Shown here: positions 8,644-16,996 of the stretch, one piece after another
How positions within the stretch are numbered: the stretch's first letter is position 1
Layout of the letters: every line of letters starts with the position of its first letter
Assembly (NCBI GenBank): GCA_025056565.1
Contig: JANWWA010000004.1
Coordinates: 1 to 61,688 of the forward strand
Origin: Chloroherpetonaceae bacterium
GTDB taxonomy: Bacteria; Bacteroidota; Chlorobiia; Chlorobiales; Thermochlorobacteraceae
Length of the DNA stretch: 61,688 bases
Direction: 5' to 3'
Program-made: the position numbers and the translations under genes
The notes under the pieces: generated by a model
The model's database searches: none
What the model was told of the DNA's origin: nothing
What the model saw: the letters and a program-made list of their open reading frames with translations, nothing else

Positions 8644-9326
8644 CTGCCTTTTCTGGCAGCCTGCAATTTCTGTGCAATGCCGATGGCAATCATCAGATTG
8701 CTCGCAGTAAGCAGACTTTCCGCAAAACCGTGCAGAAGGTCGTCGTGCGTAAGTGTGGGGTAACCACGCACATTGGTCGCATAATGGGTACAGACAATCG
8801 TTACCACCACAAAAACCAGAACAAACCAAAAACCAAAGACGGTCAGCCCTGAAAAAACAGTTTTGTCCTTGCGATAAAGCCAGAGCAATGAAACTAAAAA
8901 AATAAAATACACAAGGCTCGAGAGCTGAAAAGCCGCATTGATGAGCGTGTCTTTGAAACTTTTGTTGGGAAATATCTCCGCAGCGTTAGGCGAAAGGTGT
9001 AGCATGACGATGCCAAACAAGCAGGCTAGTGCCGTGCGTGCGGACGAATTGAAGCGAATGATATTCAGTGAAGCGTAAAGCAAGCAAATGCTTCCTACCA
9101 AATTCACGACTTTCGATGCATCAAGCCAAAACTCGACGGAGTCGGTGGTAAGGTGATAGATAATGACGCATAATCCACCTGTCCAGTGCGGAAGCATCAG
9201 CCATGCAAACTGCTCAATATCTTTTCGCCCGACTGCTTTGCCGTATCGATGTAGCAGAACTGCTGCAGCGAGCCACTCTACCATTGAGGAAATGTGAACC
9301 ACCCAAGTTGGGAACGACAGTAGCAC
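8640..9326 (-). CDS. Membrane protein: DUF2499 fused to DUF3593 (Ycf49-like)
   Basis: 228 residues with about six membrane helices. The N-terminal half begins LSFPTWVVHISSMVEWLAA, closely resembling DUF2499 (Ycf49-like) proteins of cyanobacteria and plastids. The C-terminal half, with GFWFVLVFVVVTIVCTHYA and LLHGFAESLLTASNLMIAIGI, resembles DUF3593. In cyanobacteria these are, as I recall, usually separate small proteins that occur together; here they form one chain. The biochemical role is unknown, and the family tends to occur in phototrophs. It is the last gene of the minus-strand run that includes hisH and hisA, 56 bases downstream of hisA. Domain assignment is from memory of conserved segments. 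Confidence 0.75.
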   Translation of the reverse strand: MLLSFPTWVVHISSMVEWLAAAVLLHRYGKAVGRKDIEQFAWLMLPHWTGGLCVIIYHLTTDSVEFWLDASKVVNLVGSICLLYASLNIIRFNSSARTALACLFGIVMLHLSPNAAEIFPNKSFKDTLINAAFQLSSLVYFIFLVSLLWLYRKDKTVFSGLTVFGFWFVLVFVVVTIVCTHYATNVRGYPTLTHDDLLHGFAESLLTASNLMIAIGIAQKLQAARKGS

Positions 9327-9382
9327 TGCAACTTCTCCTTTTCACTCAAAGGTATAGGAGTGCAAACAATCGTGCAAATGCG

Positions 9383-10165
9383 CTATGGATTTGGACAACG
9401 CAATGCTGCGGTCGAGAAGTTGGTGTCTAATGTAAGCTCTTTTTCATAGAGGTGCCAGAGTTTTTGGCAAGGGAAAGTTTCTTCATAGAGCGCTTTGCCA
9501 ATGACAACTGAATCGACACCAAGCGGGCGCAATTCGTTCAGCGCAATAAAATCTTTGTAGGACGAAACACCACCTGAGGCAGTAATTCGCAGATGCGTTT
9601 TTTCAGCAAAATTGCGAAGTGCATCTAAGCCCACTCCAGAGAGCATTCCATCTTTGGAGATGTCCGTATAAATCACGCGCTCCACACCTAAATCTTTCAT
9701 TCTAAGCCCTAACTCGACATCGGTCATCGGAGCGCCATCCGTCCAGCCGCTCACCTTTGGCACCCCATCTTTGGCATCAATGCCCACCACAATTTTCTTT
9801 GCGCCGAATTCTTTGATTAGTGCTTCAACCAGTTGAGGGTTAGTAACAGCAGCAGAGCCAATGATAAGGCGACAGACACCGATGTTGAGGTAGCGCTCGG
9901 CATCGTGCATCGTGCGAATGCCGCCACCGACTTCTACGGGAATATCAACTGTTTCTACAATAGCACGAATTGTCTCAAAATTTTGTGGAGAGCCTTTCAG
10001 AGCGCCGTCAAGGTCGACAAGATGCAGCATCTTGGCGTTTTGCTTGCGCCAGATGATTGCCATGTCGCAGGGTCTATCGAGGTAAATTTTCTCGCGCGAA
10101 AAGTCGCCCTGTGAGAGCCGAACACACTTTTGGTTGCGAATGTCAATCGCTGGAATAATGAGCAT
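9383..10165 (-). CDS. hisA: HisA, ProFAR isomerase of histidine synthesis
   Basis: 260 residues from the ATG at 10165, chosen because GGAGG lies about 7 bases upstream; a GTG 18 bases further upstream is less likely. The beta-alpha barrel shows IIPAIDIRNQKCVRL with catalytic Asp near residue 8, LHLVDLDGA, VGGGIRT, VVGIDAKDG with the second catalytic Asp near 130, YTDISKDGML, and ITASGGVSS. It isomerises the aminoaldose ProFAR to the aminoketose PRFAR in the fourth step of histidine biosynthesis, in the cytoplasm. hisH lies 60 bases upstream on the same strand, but hisF, its usual partner, is not in the window. Confidence 0.96.
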   Translation of the reverse strand: MLIIPAIDIRNQKCVRLSQGDFSREKIYLDRPCDMAIIWRKQNAKMLHLVDLDGALKGSPQNFETIRAIVETVDIPVEVGGGIRTMHDAERYLNIGVCRLIIGSAAVTNPQLVEALIKEFGAKKIVVGIDAKDGVPKVSGWTDGAPMTDVELGLRMKDLGVERVIYTDISKDGMLSGVGLDALRNFAEKTHLRITASGGVSSYKDFIALNELRPLGVDSVVIGKALYEETFPCQKLWHLYEKELTLDTNFSTAALRCPNP

Positions 10166-10225
10166 AATGCGCCTCCAAGTCACTGTATTTCACCACACTG
10201 CTAATGCGTCCATATACTTCTTTCG

Positions 10226-10828
10226 TCAAAGCTGGGCAAAATTCTTCAGGATTCTTAACCCCGTCTCACCTGACTTTTCTGGGTGAAACTGAACAGCAAA
10301 GATACTGTTTTTTTCAATTGCGGCTGTAAATCGCTGCCCTGCGTAGTATGCCTCTGCCGCTGTGCCCACTTCAGGGACACAGTAGTATGAGTGCACAAAG
10401 TAGACAAATGCACCTTCGTCAATACCTTTGAAGAGTAAAGCATCACGGCGAATGAAGTCAAGGCTATTCCAGCCAATTTGTGGCACTTTGTCTTTCGTAT
10501 CATCAAACCGTTTGACCTTGCCAGCAATCACATTTAGACCTTGATGCTGACCCATCTCTTCACTTTCAGTTAGCAAAAGCTGCATACCAAGACAGATACC
10601 CAAAAGCGGTTTGCCTTTGTCAAGGTGCTCGCCAATTGCTTCAGCAAACTTGTGTTGACGCACCGCCTCGATTGCTTTCCCAAAGGCACCGACGCCCGGT
10701 AAAATGAGCTTATCAGCTCTTGCCACATCGCTGGCACGGTCGGCAAAGCGCACAGGAATACCCAAAAATTCAAAGGCTTTTGCAACGGAGCGCAAGTTAC
10801 TGGCGCCGTAGTCAATAATTGAAATCAT
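10226..10828 (-). CDS. hisH: HisH, glutamine amidotransferase subunit of imidazole glycerol phosphate synthase
   Basis: 200 residues, the family norm. The class I glutaminase triad is visible: nucleophile Cys79 in LLGICLGMQLL, and His-Glu in VQFHPEKSGETG near residue 185. FVYFVHSYY and the N-terminal IIDYGASNLRSVAKAFE are typical HisH segments. It releases ammonia from glutamine and channels it to HisF, giving IGP and AICAR. It starts 3 bases after dprA ends and precedes hisA on the same strand. Confidence 0.96.
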   Translation of the reverse strand: MISIIDYGASNLRSVAKAFEFLGIPVRFADRASDVARADKLILPGVGAFGKAIEAVRQHKFAEAIGEHLDKGKPLLGICLGMQLLLTESEEMGQHQGLNVIAGKVKRFDDTKDKVPQIGWNSLDFIRRDALLFKGIDEGAFVYFVHSYYCVPEVGTAAEAYYAGQRFTAAIEKNSIFAVQFHPEKSGETGLRILKNFAQL

Positions 10829-10831
10829 TCG

Positions 10832-11953
10832 CTAGGCTCGCTGAAAAAATTTGCCCGGCAATTGCTTGACGCACTGTTTGACTTCCAGCTCGAAGAGCAC
10901 CACCAGCAGGTCTGAAACATCAAGCCCTGAAGCTTCGCAGAGGTCGTCAATATGCATCGGTGTATTCGAAAGCAAGGCATAAACTTGTGCTTCCTCAGGC
11001 GAAAGGTCAAGCGGGAGTGTGGCGGTTGCAGCAGGCACAGTGGTCGGATGCGACGGCACAAGCTCTGACAAGACATCTTCGGCACTCAGAACAAGCTTGG
11101 CATGACTGTCACGAATCAGGGCATTGGTACCGTTGGATTTGCGCGAGAAAATGCTTCCTGGCACAGCGAAGACTTCACGGTTTTGTTCTAGTGCATACTT
11201 TGCAGTAATCATTGCCCCGCCTTTGATGTCTGACTCGACGATAATGACTCCATGCGAAAGCCCCGAGATGATGCGGTTGCGTTTCGGGAAATTTTCTGCA
11301 ACGGGTGCAGTGCCCATCCACTCCTCTGAGAGAATCGCACCCTGCTCAATGATTCTGGGATAGAGCTTGCCGCGAGGGTCGGTATAAATAGTATCAACGC
11401 CAGAGCCCAAGACCGCTACGGTGCGCAGGCCGCTCTCCAGCGCCGTCTGGTGCGCCACCATATCGATTCCAAATGCCAAGCCGCTGACAATCTCTGCTCG
11501 TGTGGCAGCTAAAGCGCTCACGAATTTACGCGTAGCATTTCTGCCATATTCCGTAGGGTGGCGCGTGCCGACTACGGCAACACGCAGTGCATCAGGCGTC
11601 AGGTTGCCTCTCACGAAAAGGTAAGGCGGCGCATCGTAAGTTTCTTTCAGAATGGTAGGGTAATCAGCGTCCCAAAATGTGAGAATGGCCGCACCAAGTT
11701 TCTGGCAGCGCTCCAGTTGGGCTTCGGCAGCAGCTTTGGCTTGCGCAAAAGCAGGGCCATGAAGGTATGCGTAAAGTATGTCAGCAAGGCGCGCGCCAAT
11801 GCCTGAAATGCGTTGCAGTTCCATTCTCGAAGCAGCACAAATGCGCTGCGGTGTGCCAAATGCAGAAACCAGTGCCCGCAACCGTACAGCTCCAATTGAG
11901 GGCGCCTTAGACAGCGCAAGCAAGGTGATGAGAAAATCTGCATCACTTGACAT
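10832..11953 (-). CDS. dprA: DNA-processing protein DprA (Smf)
   Basis: 373 residues from the ATG at 11953; an in-frame ATG at 11971 is an alternative. The N-terminal helical region contains a helix-hairpin-helix stretch (LQRISGIGARLADIL). The central Rossmann-like DprA domain has VAVVGTRHPTEYG, IVSGLAFGIDMVAHQTAL, VLGSGVDTIYP-like VLGSGVDTIYT, NFPKRNRIISGLSHGVIIVE and GGAMITAKYALEQNREVFAVPG. A winged-helix-like C-terminal domain follows. DprA loads RecA on incoming single strands during natural transformation. The start overlaps the end of the YfhO-like gene by 11 bases, and hisH follows 3 bases after its stop. Confidence 0.95.
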   Translation of the reverse strand: MSSDADFLITLLALSKAPSIGAVRLRALVSAFGTPQRICAASRMELQRISGIGARLADILYAYLHGPAFAQAKAAAEAQLERCQKLGAAILTFWDADYPTILKETYDAPPYLFVRGNLTPDALRVAVVGTRHPTEYGRNATRKFVSALAATRAEIVSGLAFGIDMVAHQTALESGLRTVAVLGSGVDTIYTDPRGKLYPRIIEQGAILSEEWMGTAPVAENFPKRNRIISGLSHGVIIVESDIKGGAMITAKYALEQNREVFAVPGSIFSRKSNGTNALIRDSHAKLVLSAEDVLSELVPSHPTTVPAATATLPLDLSPEEAQVYALLSNTPMHIDDLCEASGLDVSDLLVVLFELEVKQCVKQLPGKFFQRA

Positions 11954-14549
11954 TAACTGTAGAGGAGCCATTTACAGTTGTCTCTGCAGCTCGAGTGCGT
12001 CGAGCTTGCCATGCGATGACGGCTGACACGACGAACATCACTGCCAGCACCACATTTGCCCCAACTGAGAGCACTTTGCCTATCTCAAACGCACGCGACT
12101 CATACACCAAACGAATTTCGTGCTGACCTTTCGGCACGAAGATGCCTCTAAATGCATAGTTTGTTTTGTAAATCTCCGTTTCTACGCCATCAATGTAGCA
12201 CTTCCAAGCAGGATAGTAGATTTCGCTAAGAAAGAGAAAATGCGTTCCAGTGGTGTTTGTTCTAAGAGTAATGTCTTGCAAGCGATATTGCACAATTTCA
12301 ACCTTTGCCGTGCTGTCGGCTGGCTCATATAAGGGCACAGCTTTCTCAATAAAAGCTTTCTCACGGGCATTAAAGTCGCGTGCTACAATGTGGCGCAAGA
12401 TATTTACGGCGGAGTCTTGTGCGACCTCTTTTACAAACCACATTCGTGGCGTTGGGTTTTCGCGCTGCAACACGAAGGCACTGCCGTTGAAAACAGGCTT
12501 AAACTCTACCACCGAGTAGGGCGTGCTGGAGACAATATACTTGATATTCAGCAGGTCCATCATTACGGAGTTGATAAAGAAGAAAGGTGTCTCTGTCGAG
12601 CCCATGCCAACGGTTTCAATCAAGTCTTGGTAGAGACGAAGTTTTGCGCCTTGGTAGCCGCCTACGGTTTCCATCTTGAAGTAAGCCAGCCAGTTGGCTT
12701 CTTTATCAAAATCGTGCGGGTTGATGCGGAACTTACTTTTGTCTTGCTCCAAAAACTCAATGAAGTCAGGTTTGGCGAAGAAGGCTTTTTGCTCTTGTGG
12801 CTCCTTAAGCTCTTTCAGTAAAGGGCTGCTGGCACGCCAAAGATCGAGCGTCGTGACGGCAGCGACCAGCGGCACAAAGACTGCCACAGGCAACCGACGG
12901 CGCACAAAAAAGTATCCACTGCCAAACACTGCGCTTACGAAGAGCAGCGACAGCACAAGGTCAGTCTGCGTATTTTCAAACAAGCGATACTCGGCAGCCA
13001 TACGCTCAACCACGCCCGGAATGAGCGGATTTTGCTTAATAAGCATTTGTCCTTTGGGACTAGACGCATACTCCTTGATATATTGACTGCGGCAGCCTGA
13101 AAAGCCCACAATCGCTAAAAAAAGTAAGCCGACAACTCCAAAGGTGCTGTATCGGAAAATCTTGATGGGTAGCTCAGGCTGCGCTTGGCGCATCTCGTAA
13201 AGCGCTTTGATGCCATAACCAGCCAGAATACACGCTGCGGTTTGCAGCAAAATGAGAATCATCGAAGGAGCGCGGAATTTGTTGAAGAACGGGAAGTAAT
13301 AAAAAAGCGGGTCGAAAAGAATTGGGAGGTATTTGCCGAAAGAGATAAAAAGCGAAAGCGTGCCAATCACAGCAAGGGCCTGCACAAAGTGGTCGCGTCG
13401 GTAATAGACAAGCCCCAAAATGGCTAGTGCAATGATGACCGCACCGAAGAATTGTGGACAAGCTGTGAAAGGCTGCGGCCCCCAATAGGTATAGTTGCCG
13501 TAGCCGTAGTAAGACGGAATAAAGAAGGTGATGACTTCACTAACGCCGAATGACCAATTGGTTGCATAATCATAATCTAGGCCAGTACCAGCTGGCTTTT
13601 TCTTCTCTTCGGGTGAGCCAGGCAGCGCAAGGTCAGGTGCAATCTCTGTTACGCTAGCAGAGCCACGAATGGAGTGCGGCGTGTATTCTGCAACGGAAAG
13701 ATAGGTATCAGCGGACATAGATACCCCTATTAGCATGGCAATTACGAAGCCCGCAACGCTGCGCAGCCATGCTTGCACAGGGGCTTTGCGAACAAGCGTA
13801 GAAATAAGCTCAAAGAGAAAATAGATACCGATGGCAAGGTAGGAGTAATAGACCATCTGCACGTGGGTGGAGCGAACTTGCAGATTCAGCGCAAATGCAA
13901 GAGCGGCTAAGTTGAAGATATTTTTTCGCCAGTCGCTTTCATCACGCAGTCGCTCTAAGAAGACCAGTGTAAAAGGCAGCATAGAAATTGCAACCATCTT
14001 GGTATTGTGCCCGACAGGAATCCAGACAAGTGAGAGCGTGGCAAAAGTGCCCCCAATTGCGCCTGTCAGGGCAGCTAACACAGGTGCTTGCTTGATGCGG
14101 AGCAGCGTATAGATGCCTGCACCGTAAATGAAGAAATAAACAATTACCCAGTCTGATAGGTCGTTTTTGGAGGGCGCTGTGATAAGACCAAGTAGATAAG
14201 ACCACGCTGTGTTGAGGAAATCAAAAGTGCGCTCGCCGCTAGCAAAAAGCGAGCCATAGCAAGGCATGCCGCTGAAGATGTAAGGAATCCACTGTGGAAA
14301 AACGCCTTGTTCCTTCGCCTCTTGCAGAAAAGGTTGTAAACTCAGCGAAGCCGTATTGTCGGGCACAAGAAAGACTTTACCGCTAAAGAGTGCGTCCCAG
14401 AAAAAAACCACAAGCAACACTGCCAGCGTGAGCAGTGCTACCAAATCTTGGTATGGTTTCGGGATTAAAGCTTTTTCTTCGGCAAGTGGCGGAATTGCCG
14501 ATTCGGATTTTTGTGTTTTTTTCGTTGCCTGAGCGGTTGATTTCGCCAT
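11943..14549 (-). CDS. Large YfhO-like multi-spanning membrane protein
   Basis: 868 residues from the ATG at 14549 (MAKSTAQATKK); an upstream in-frame ATG at 14615 would add 22 residues that span the palindrome and look non-coding. About twelve membrane helices occupy residues 40-560, and a soluble region of about 270 residues follows before a final helix near the C-terminus. The architecture and segments such as GMPCYGSLFASGERTFDF, FFIPSYYGYGNYTYWG and FNKFRAPSMILIL resemble bacterial YfhO family proteins. Those are GT-C-like membrane proteins linked in Firmicutes to glycosylation of lipoteichoic acid. Here a lipid-linked sugar transfer role is plausible but unproven. A C-terminal segment (FLSEIYYPAWKCYIDG) is typical of the family. 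Confidence 0.8.
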   Translation of the reverse strand: MAKSTAQATKKTQKSESAIPPLAEEKALIPKPYQDLVALLTLAVLLVVFFWDALFSGKVFLVPDNTASLSLQPFLQEAKEQGVFPQWIPYIFSGMPCYGSLFASGERTFDFLNTAWSYLLGLITAPSKNDLSDWVIVYFFIYGAGIYTLLRIKQAPVLAALTGAIGGTFATLSLVWIPVGHNTKMVAISMLPFTLVFLERLRDESDWRKNIFNLAALAFALNLQVRSTHVQMVYYSYLAIGIYFLFELISTLVRKAPVQAWLRSVAGFVIAMLIGVSMSADTYLSVAEYTPHSIRGSASVTEIAPDLALPGSPEEKKKPAGTGLDYDYATNWSFGVSEVITFFIPSYYGYGNYTYWGPQPFTACPQFFGAVIIALAILGLVYYRRDHFVQALAVIGTLSLFISFGKYLPILFDPLFYYFPFFNKFRAPSMILILLQTAACILAGYGIKALYEMRQAQPELPIKIFRYSTFGVVGLLFLAIVGFSGCRSQYIKEYASSPKGQMLIKQNPLIPGVVERMAAEYRLFENTQTDLVLSLLFVSAVFGSGYFFVRRRLPVAVFVPLVAAVTTLDLWRASSPLLKELKEPQEQKAFFAKPDFIEFLEQDKSKFRINPHDFDKEANWLAYFKMETVGGYQGAKLRLYQDLIETVGMGSTETPFFFINSVMMDLLNIKYIVSSTPYSVVEFKPVFNGSAFVLQRENPTPRMWFVKEVAQDSAVNILRHIVARDFNAREKAFIEKAVPLYEPADSTAKVEIVQYRLQDITLRTNTTGTHFLFLSEIYYPAWKCYIDGVETEIYKTNYAFRGIFVPKGQHEIRLVYESRAFEIGKVLSVGANVVLAVMFVVSAVIAWQARRTRAAETTVNGSSTVNVK

Positions 14550-14589
14550 TGTTACATCGGTGAAAATTGTGTAAAAAGACCGAAATAAT

Positions 14590-14610
14590 GCCTTGTTTTT
14601 GAAACAAGGC
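14590..14610. promoter_or_regulatory. Perfect 9-bp inverted repeat between diverging genes
   Basis: GCCTTGTTT and its exact complement AAACAAGGC flank a 3-base centre (TTG). The repeat lies between the divergent starts at 14549 (minus) and about 14630 (plus), only 19 bases before the plus-strand start. No T-run follows on either strand and no gene ends here, so an operator or a 5'-leader hairpin is more likely than a terminator. The binding protein, if any, is unknown. Confidence 0.45.
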
Positions 14611-14629
14611 TGCAAATCTACGAACTTTC

Positions 14630-15415
14630 TTGCTGAAATCTGTGGAGCAATCTGCCCTGATTGTCTTTTTCAAGTGGGCGAAAAGCGGTGGGGTAAAGAC
14701 GCGCCTAACCCCACCACTCTCACCGAAAGAAGCCGCAAAACTATACCAAGCGTTTGTCTGCGACACATTTGCCAAAGTAAGAAAGTTGAAGCAAGTCTCC
14801 GTCTTCGGCTTTGTAGCAGGCAAAGTGGGGAACGGAGGAGAGCTGGAAACTCTGTTACAGAGAATGTCTATTCCGCTCATTGAGCAGGTCGGAAGGGATT
14901 TAGGTGAGCGAATGCGGAATGCATTTCTATGGGTCTTTGAGCAAGGCTTCTCGCAGGCGGTGATTGTGGGCACTGACTCACCTGATTTGCCACTCGAGCG
15001 GATACACACAGCCTTCGATACACTCACGCAGTCAGTGCCGGCTGTTTGCCTTTGCCCTGCAGAGGACGGCGGCTATGTGCTGCTGGGTATGAATCGCTAT
15101 TTCCCTGAGGTCTTTGAGAATGTGCCGTATAGCTCAAACGAAACTTATCGAGCGACGCTAAGGCAAGTCTGCCAATTGTCGGTGCAGCTTTTTGTGTTCC
15201 CGCGTTGGTATGATGTCGACACATCAAGCGATTTATGGCGGCTGGCAGCGCACTTGGACGCCAAAGAGCTACCTCACACTGCAGCCGTGCTCCGTGAGCT
15301 ATCGCTGGAAAAATTAGCAAAGCACACTGAAGACCCAGTGTGCATAGCAAAAAGCACAAACAGCAGAGCGTGGCAAAGCGTAAGCCCATCTCCACAGCGA
15401 GAGGGAACCGCATAG
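14630..15415 (+). CDS. TIGR04282/DUF2064-family glycosyltransferase-like protein
   Basis: 261 residues with a GT-A-like nucleotidyl/glycosyl transferase fold. Family segments are ALIVFFKWAKSGGVKTRL, the acidic GTDSPDLPLERI near residue 107, CPAEDGGYVLLGM near 143, and YDVDTSSDLWRL near 196. Members have been named arsenosugar biosynthesis glycosyltransferase (TIGR04282), but many are of unknown function, so the substrate is not assigned here. The start is a TTG at 14630, with GTG at 14642 as an alternative; no ATG fits. The last 30 residues (after LEKLAKHTED) look unconserved. It heads a plus-strand group with truA, a DUF192 protein and a diguanylate cyclase. Confidence 0.8.
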   Translation: MLKSVEQSALIVFFKWAKSGGVKTRLTPPLSPKEAAKLYQAFVCDTFAKVRKLKQVSVFGFVAGKVGNGGELETLLQRMSIPLIEQVGRDLGERMRNAFLWVFEQGFSQAVIVGTDSPDLPLERIHTAFDTLTQSVPAVCLCPAEDGGYVLLGMNRYFPEVFENVPYSSNETYRATLRQVCQLSVQLFVFPRWYDVDTSSDLWRLAAHLDAKELPHTAAVLRELSLEKLAKHTEDPVCIAKSTNSRAWQSVSPSPQREGTA

Positions 15416-15519
15416 TAAATGTTCGCAGCGCTTCGCCGTCAGGCGATGTTCACAGAGATGTTTTGGCGGTAGCCGCATGTTCTCTACATATTTTGTGACC
15501 AAAAGGGAGTAGCGCACCA

Positions 15520-16350
15520 ATGCGACACTTGCCAAATATGCGTGATGCCAAGCTAGCGCAGGCGCGCAACCTCAAGCTCATTCTGCAGTATGATGGAACG
15601 CCTTTTGCGGGATGGCAGCGTCAGCCGCAAAATCCGCATCAAGTTACCGTGCAAGGTGAGTTAGAAAGGGTGTTGTCTCAGGTCCTGCAGGAGCCAATTG
15701 AAGTGATTGGAGCAGGGCGAACCGATACAGGCGTTCACGCCAGAATGCAAGTTGCTAACTTCTTTACAACCAGCAAGCTGAGTGATGACAAGATTCGCTA
15801 TGTGCTCAATCGGCTATTACCAAAAGAAATTTCAGTGCAAAGTGCGCGCACGGTAAGCCCAAGTTTTCATGCACGCTTTTCCGCAACGGCGCGAACATAT
15901 CGATACTTTCTAACCACAGAGAAACGCGCCTTAGAGCATCGCTACAAAGCATTTTATCCATATCCTACTCTGGATGTTGAGAGAATGCAGCGATGTGCAG
16001 AAGCAATTTTGGGGCGGCATGATTTCTCATCGTTCTGCAAAGCAGGGTCAATTGTTCAAACAAAGTTCTGCACTGTCTATGCGGCGTCGTGGAAAAAAAT
16101 CGGAAAGGTATTTCAGTTTGAAATTACGGCGAATCGGTTTTTGCACAGTATGGTGCGATTGCTGGTAGGCACCATGCTGCAGGTCGGGCGAGGCGAGTAT
16201 TCTTACAACGATTTTCAGCGTATTTTTGCGGCGCATGATGTGCGGCAAGCAGGGGCATCAGCAAAGCCGAATGGGCTGTTTCTTTGGAAAATTCACTACA
16301 GTGCAGCCCTGAAACCGCAACCATTCCTGAGCGAAGAGAATGAAGAGTAA
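15520..16350 (+). CDS. truA: tRNA pseudouridine(38-40) synthase TruA
   Basis: 276 residues. The catalytic Asp is in VIGAGRTDTGVHARMQVANF near residue 69. Other TruA features are LILQYDGTPFAGWQRQP, FHARFSATARTYRYFL, GRHDFSSFCKAGS, FEITANRFLHSMVRLLVGTML, and the terminal GLFLWKIHY. The enzyme converts uridines 38-40 of the tRNA anticodon arm to pseudouridine. A GGGAG lies about 11 bases before the chosen ATG; an internal ATG 18 bases downstream is possible. The preceding gene ends 104 bases upstream. Confidence 0.96.
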   Translation: MRHLPNMRDAKLAQARNLKLILQYDGTPFAGWQRQPQNPHQVTVQGELERVLSQVLQEPIEVIGAGRTDTGVHARMQVANFFTTSKLSDDKIRYVLNRLLPKEISVQSARTVSPSFHARFSATARTYRYFLTTEKRALEHRYKAFYPYPTLDVERMQRCAEAILGRHDFSSFCKAGSIVQTKFCTVYAASWKKIGKVFQFEITANRFLHSMVRLLVGTMLQVGRGEYSYNDFQRIFAAHDVRQAGASAKPNGLFLWKIHYSAALKPQPFLSEENEE

Positions 16351-16376
16351 CTCAACCTAAATGATTGCCTTGAACG

Positions 16377-16850
16377 ATGAGAGTGCAAGCAATTGTGCTA
16401 ATTATCTGTGCAGGCTTGATATTAAGCTGCGGGCAGAGCCGTCAGAAGGAATCTTCTGCAGAGCAGACAGTAACGGCAACCAAAAACACCCGTGCAGGCA
16501 AGCGAAAAGTGAGAATTGACACCGCAGTAGTTTGGGTCGAAGTTGCCGACCGTGATGAGCTGCGTCAGCGTGGATTAATGTTTCGCACAGAGCTGCCCGA
16601 AGATGAAGGAATGCTCTTTGTCTTCGAGCGACCAGAAATTCAATCGTTCTGGATGCGCAATACCTACATTCCGCTTGACATTGCCTTCATTGACGAAAAG
16701 GGCAGAATTACCGACATCTACCAGATGAAGCCATTAGACGAGGAGCCAAGATATGAATCGTCGGTGCCCGTGCCCTTTGCGATTGAACTGAATCAAGGGT
16801 GGTTTGCAAAGCGCGGTATCAAAGTGGGGGCGCAGGTCTCTTACGACTAA
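16377..16850 (+). CDS. DUF192 lipoprotein
   Basis: 157 residues. A lipoprotein signal peptide is evident: hydrophobic residues 4-16 end in the lipobox LILSC, so the mature protein should start at the Cys near residue 18 and be membrane-anchored in the periplasm. The rest is a DUF192 domain: RGLMFRTELPEDEGMLFVFERPEIQSFWMRNTYIPLDIAFID, then a MKP motif and VPFAIELNQGWFAKRGIKVG. DUF192 proteins are small beta-rich periplasmic or secreted proteins without a settled function. It starts 26 bases after truA on the same strand. Confidence 0.9.
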   Translation: MRVQAIVLIICAGLILSCGQSRQKESSAEQTVTATKNTRAGKRKVRIDTAVVWVEVADRDELRQRGLMFRTELPEDEGMLFVFERPEIQSFWMRNTYIPLDIAFIDEKGRITDIYQMKPLDEEPRYESSVPVPFAIELNQGWFAKRGIKVGAQVSYD

Positions 16851-16954
16851 GAGATACCTCATCGGCGAAGTGCACTGAAGGAAAAAAGTCGCACCTTAGG
16901 CACACATTTATCGTCAGAGAGCTGAAGCCCGACGCAAATTTGCACACTGGAAAT

Positions 16955-16962
16955 TATTTTTG
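16955..16962 (+). promoter_or_regulatory. Possible Bacteroidota-type -7 element
   Basis: TATTTTTG matches the TAnnTTTG -7 consensus of Bacteroidota promoters and lies 34 bases before the diguanylate cyclase ATG. A TTTG occurs 12 bases further upstream, closer than the usual -33 spacing, so the match is partial. Confidence 0.25.
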
Positions 16963-16996
16963 GCAGAGAAGATGAGCCAACGCAAGCGAAGCAACT

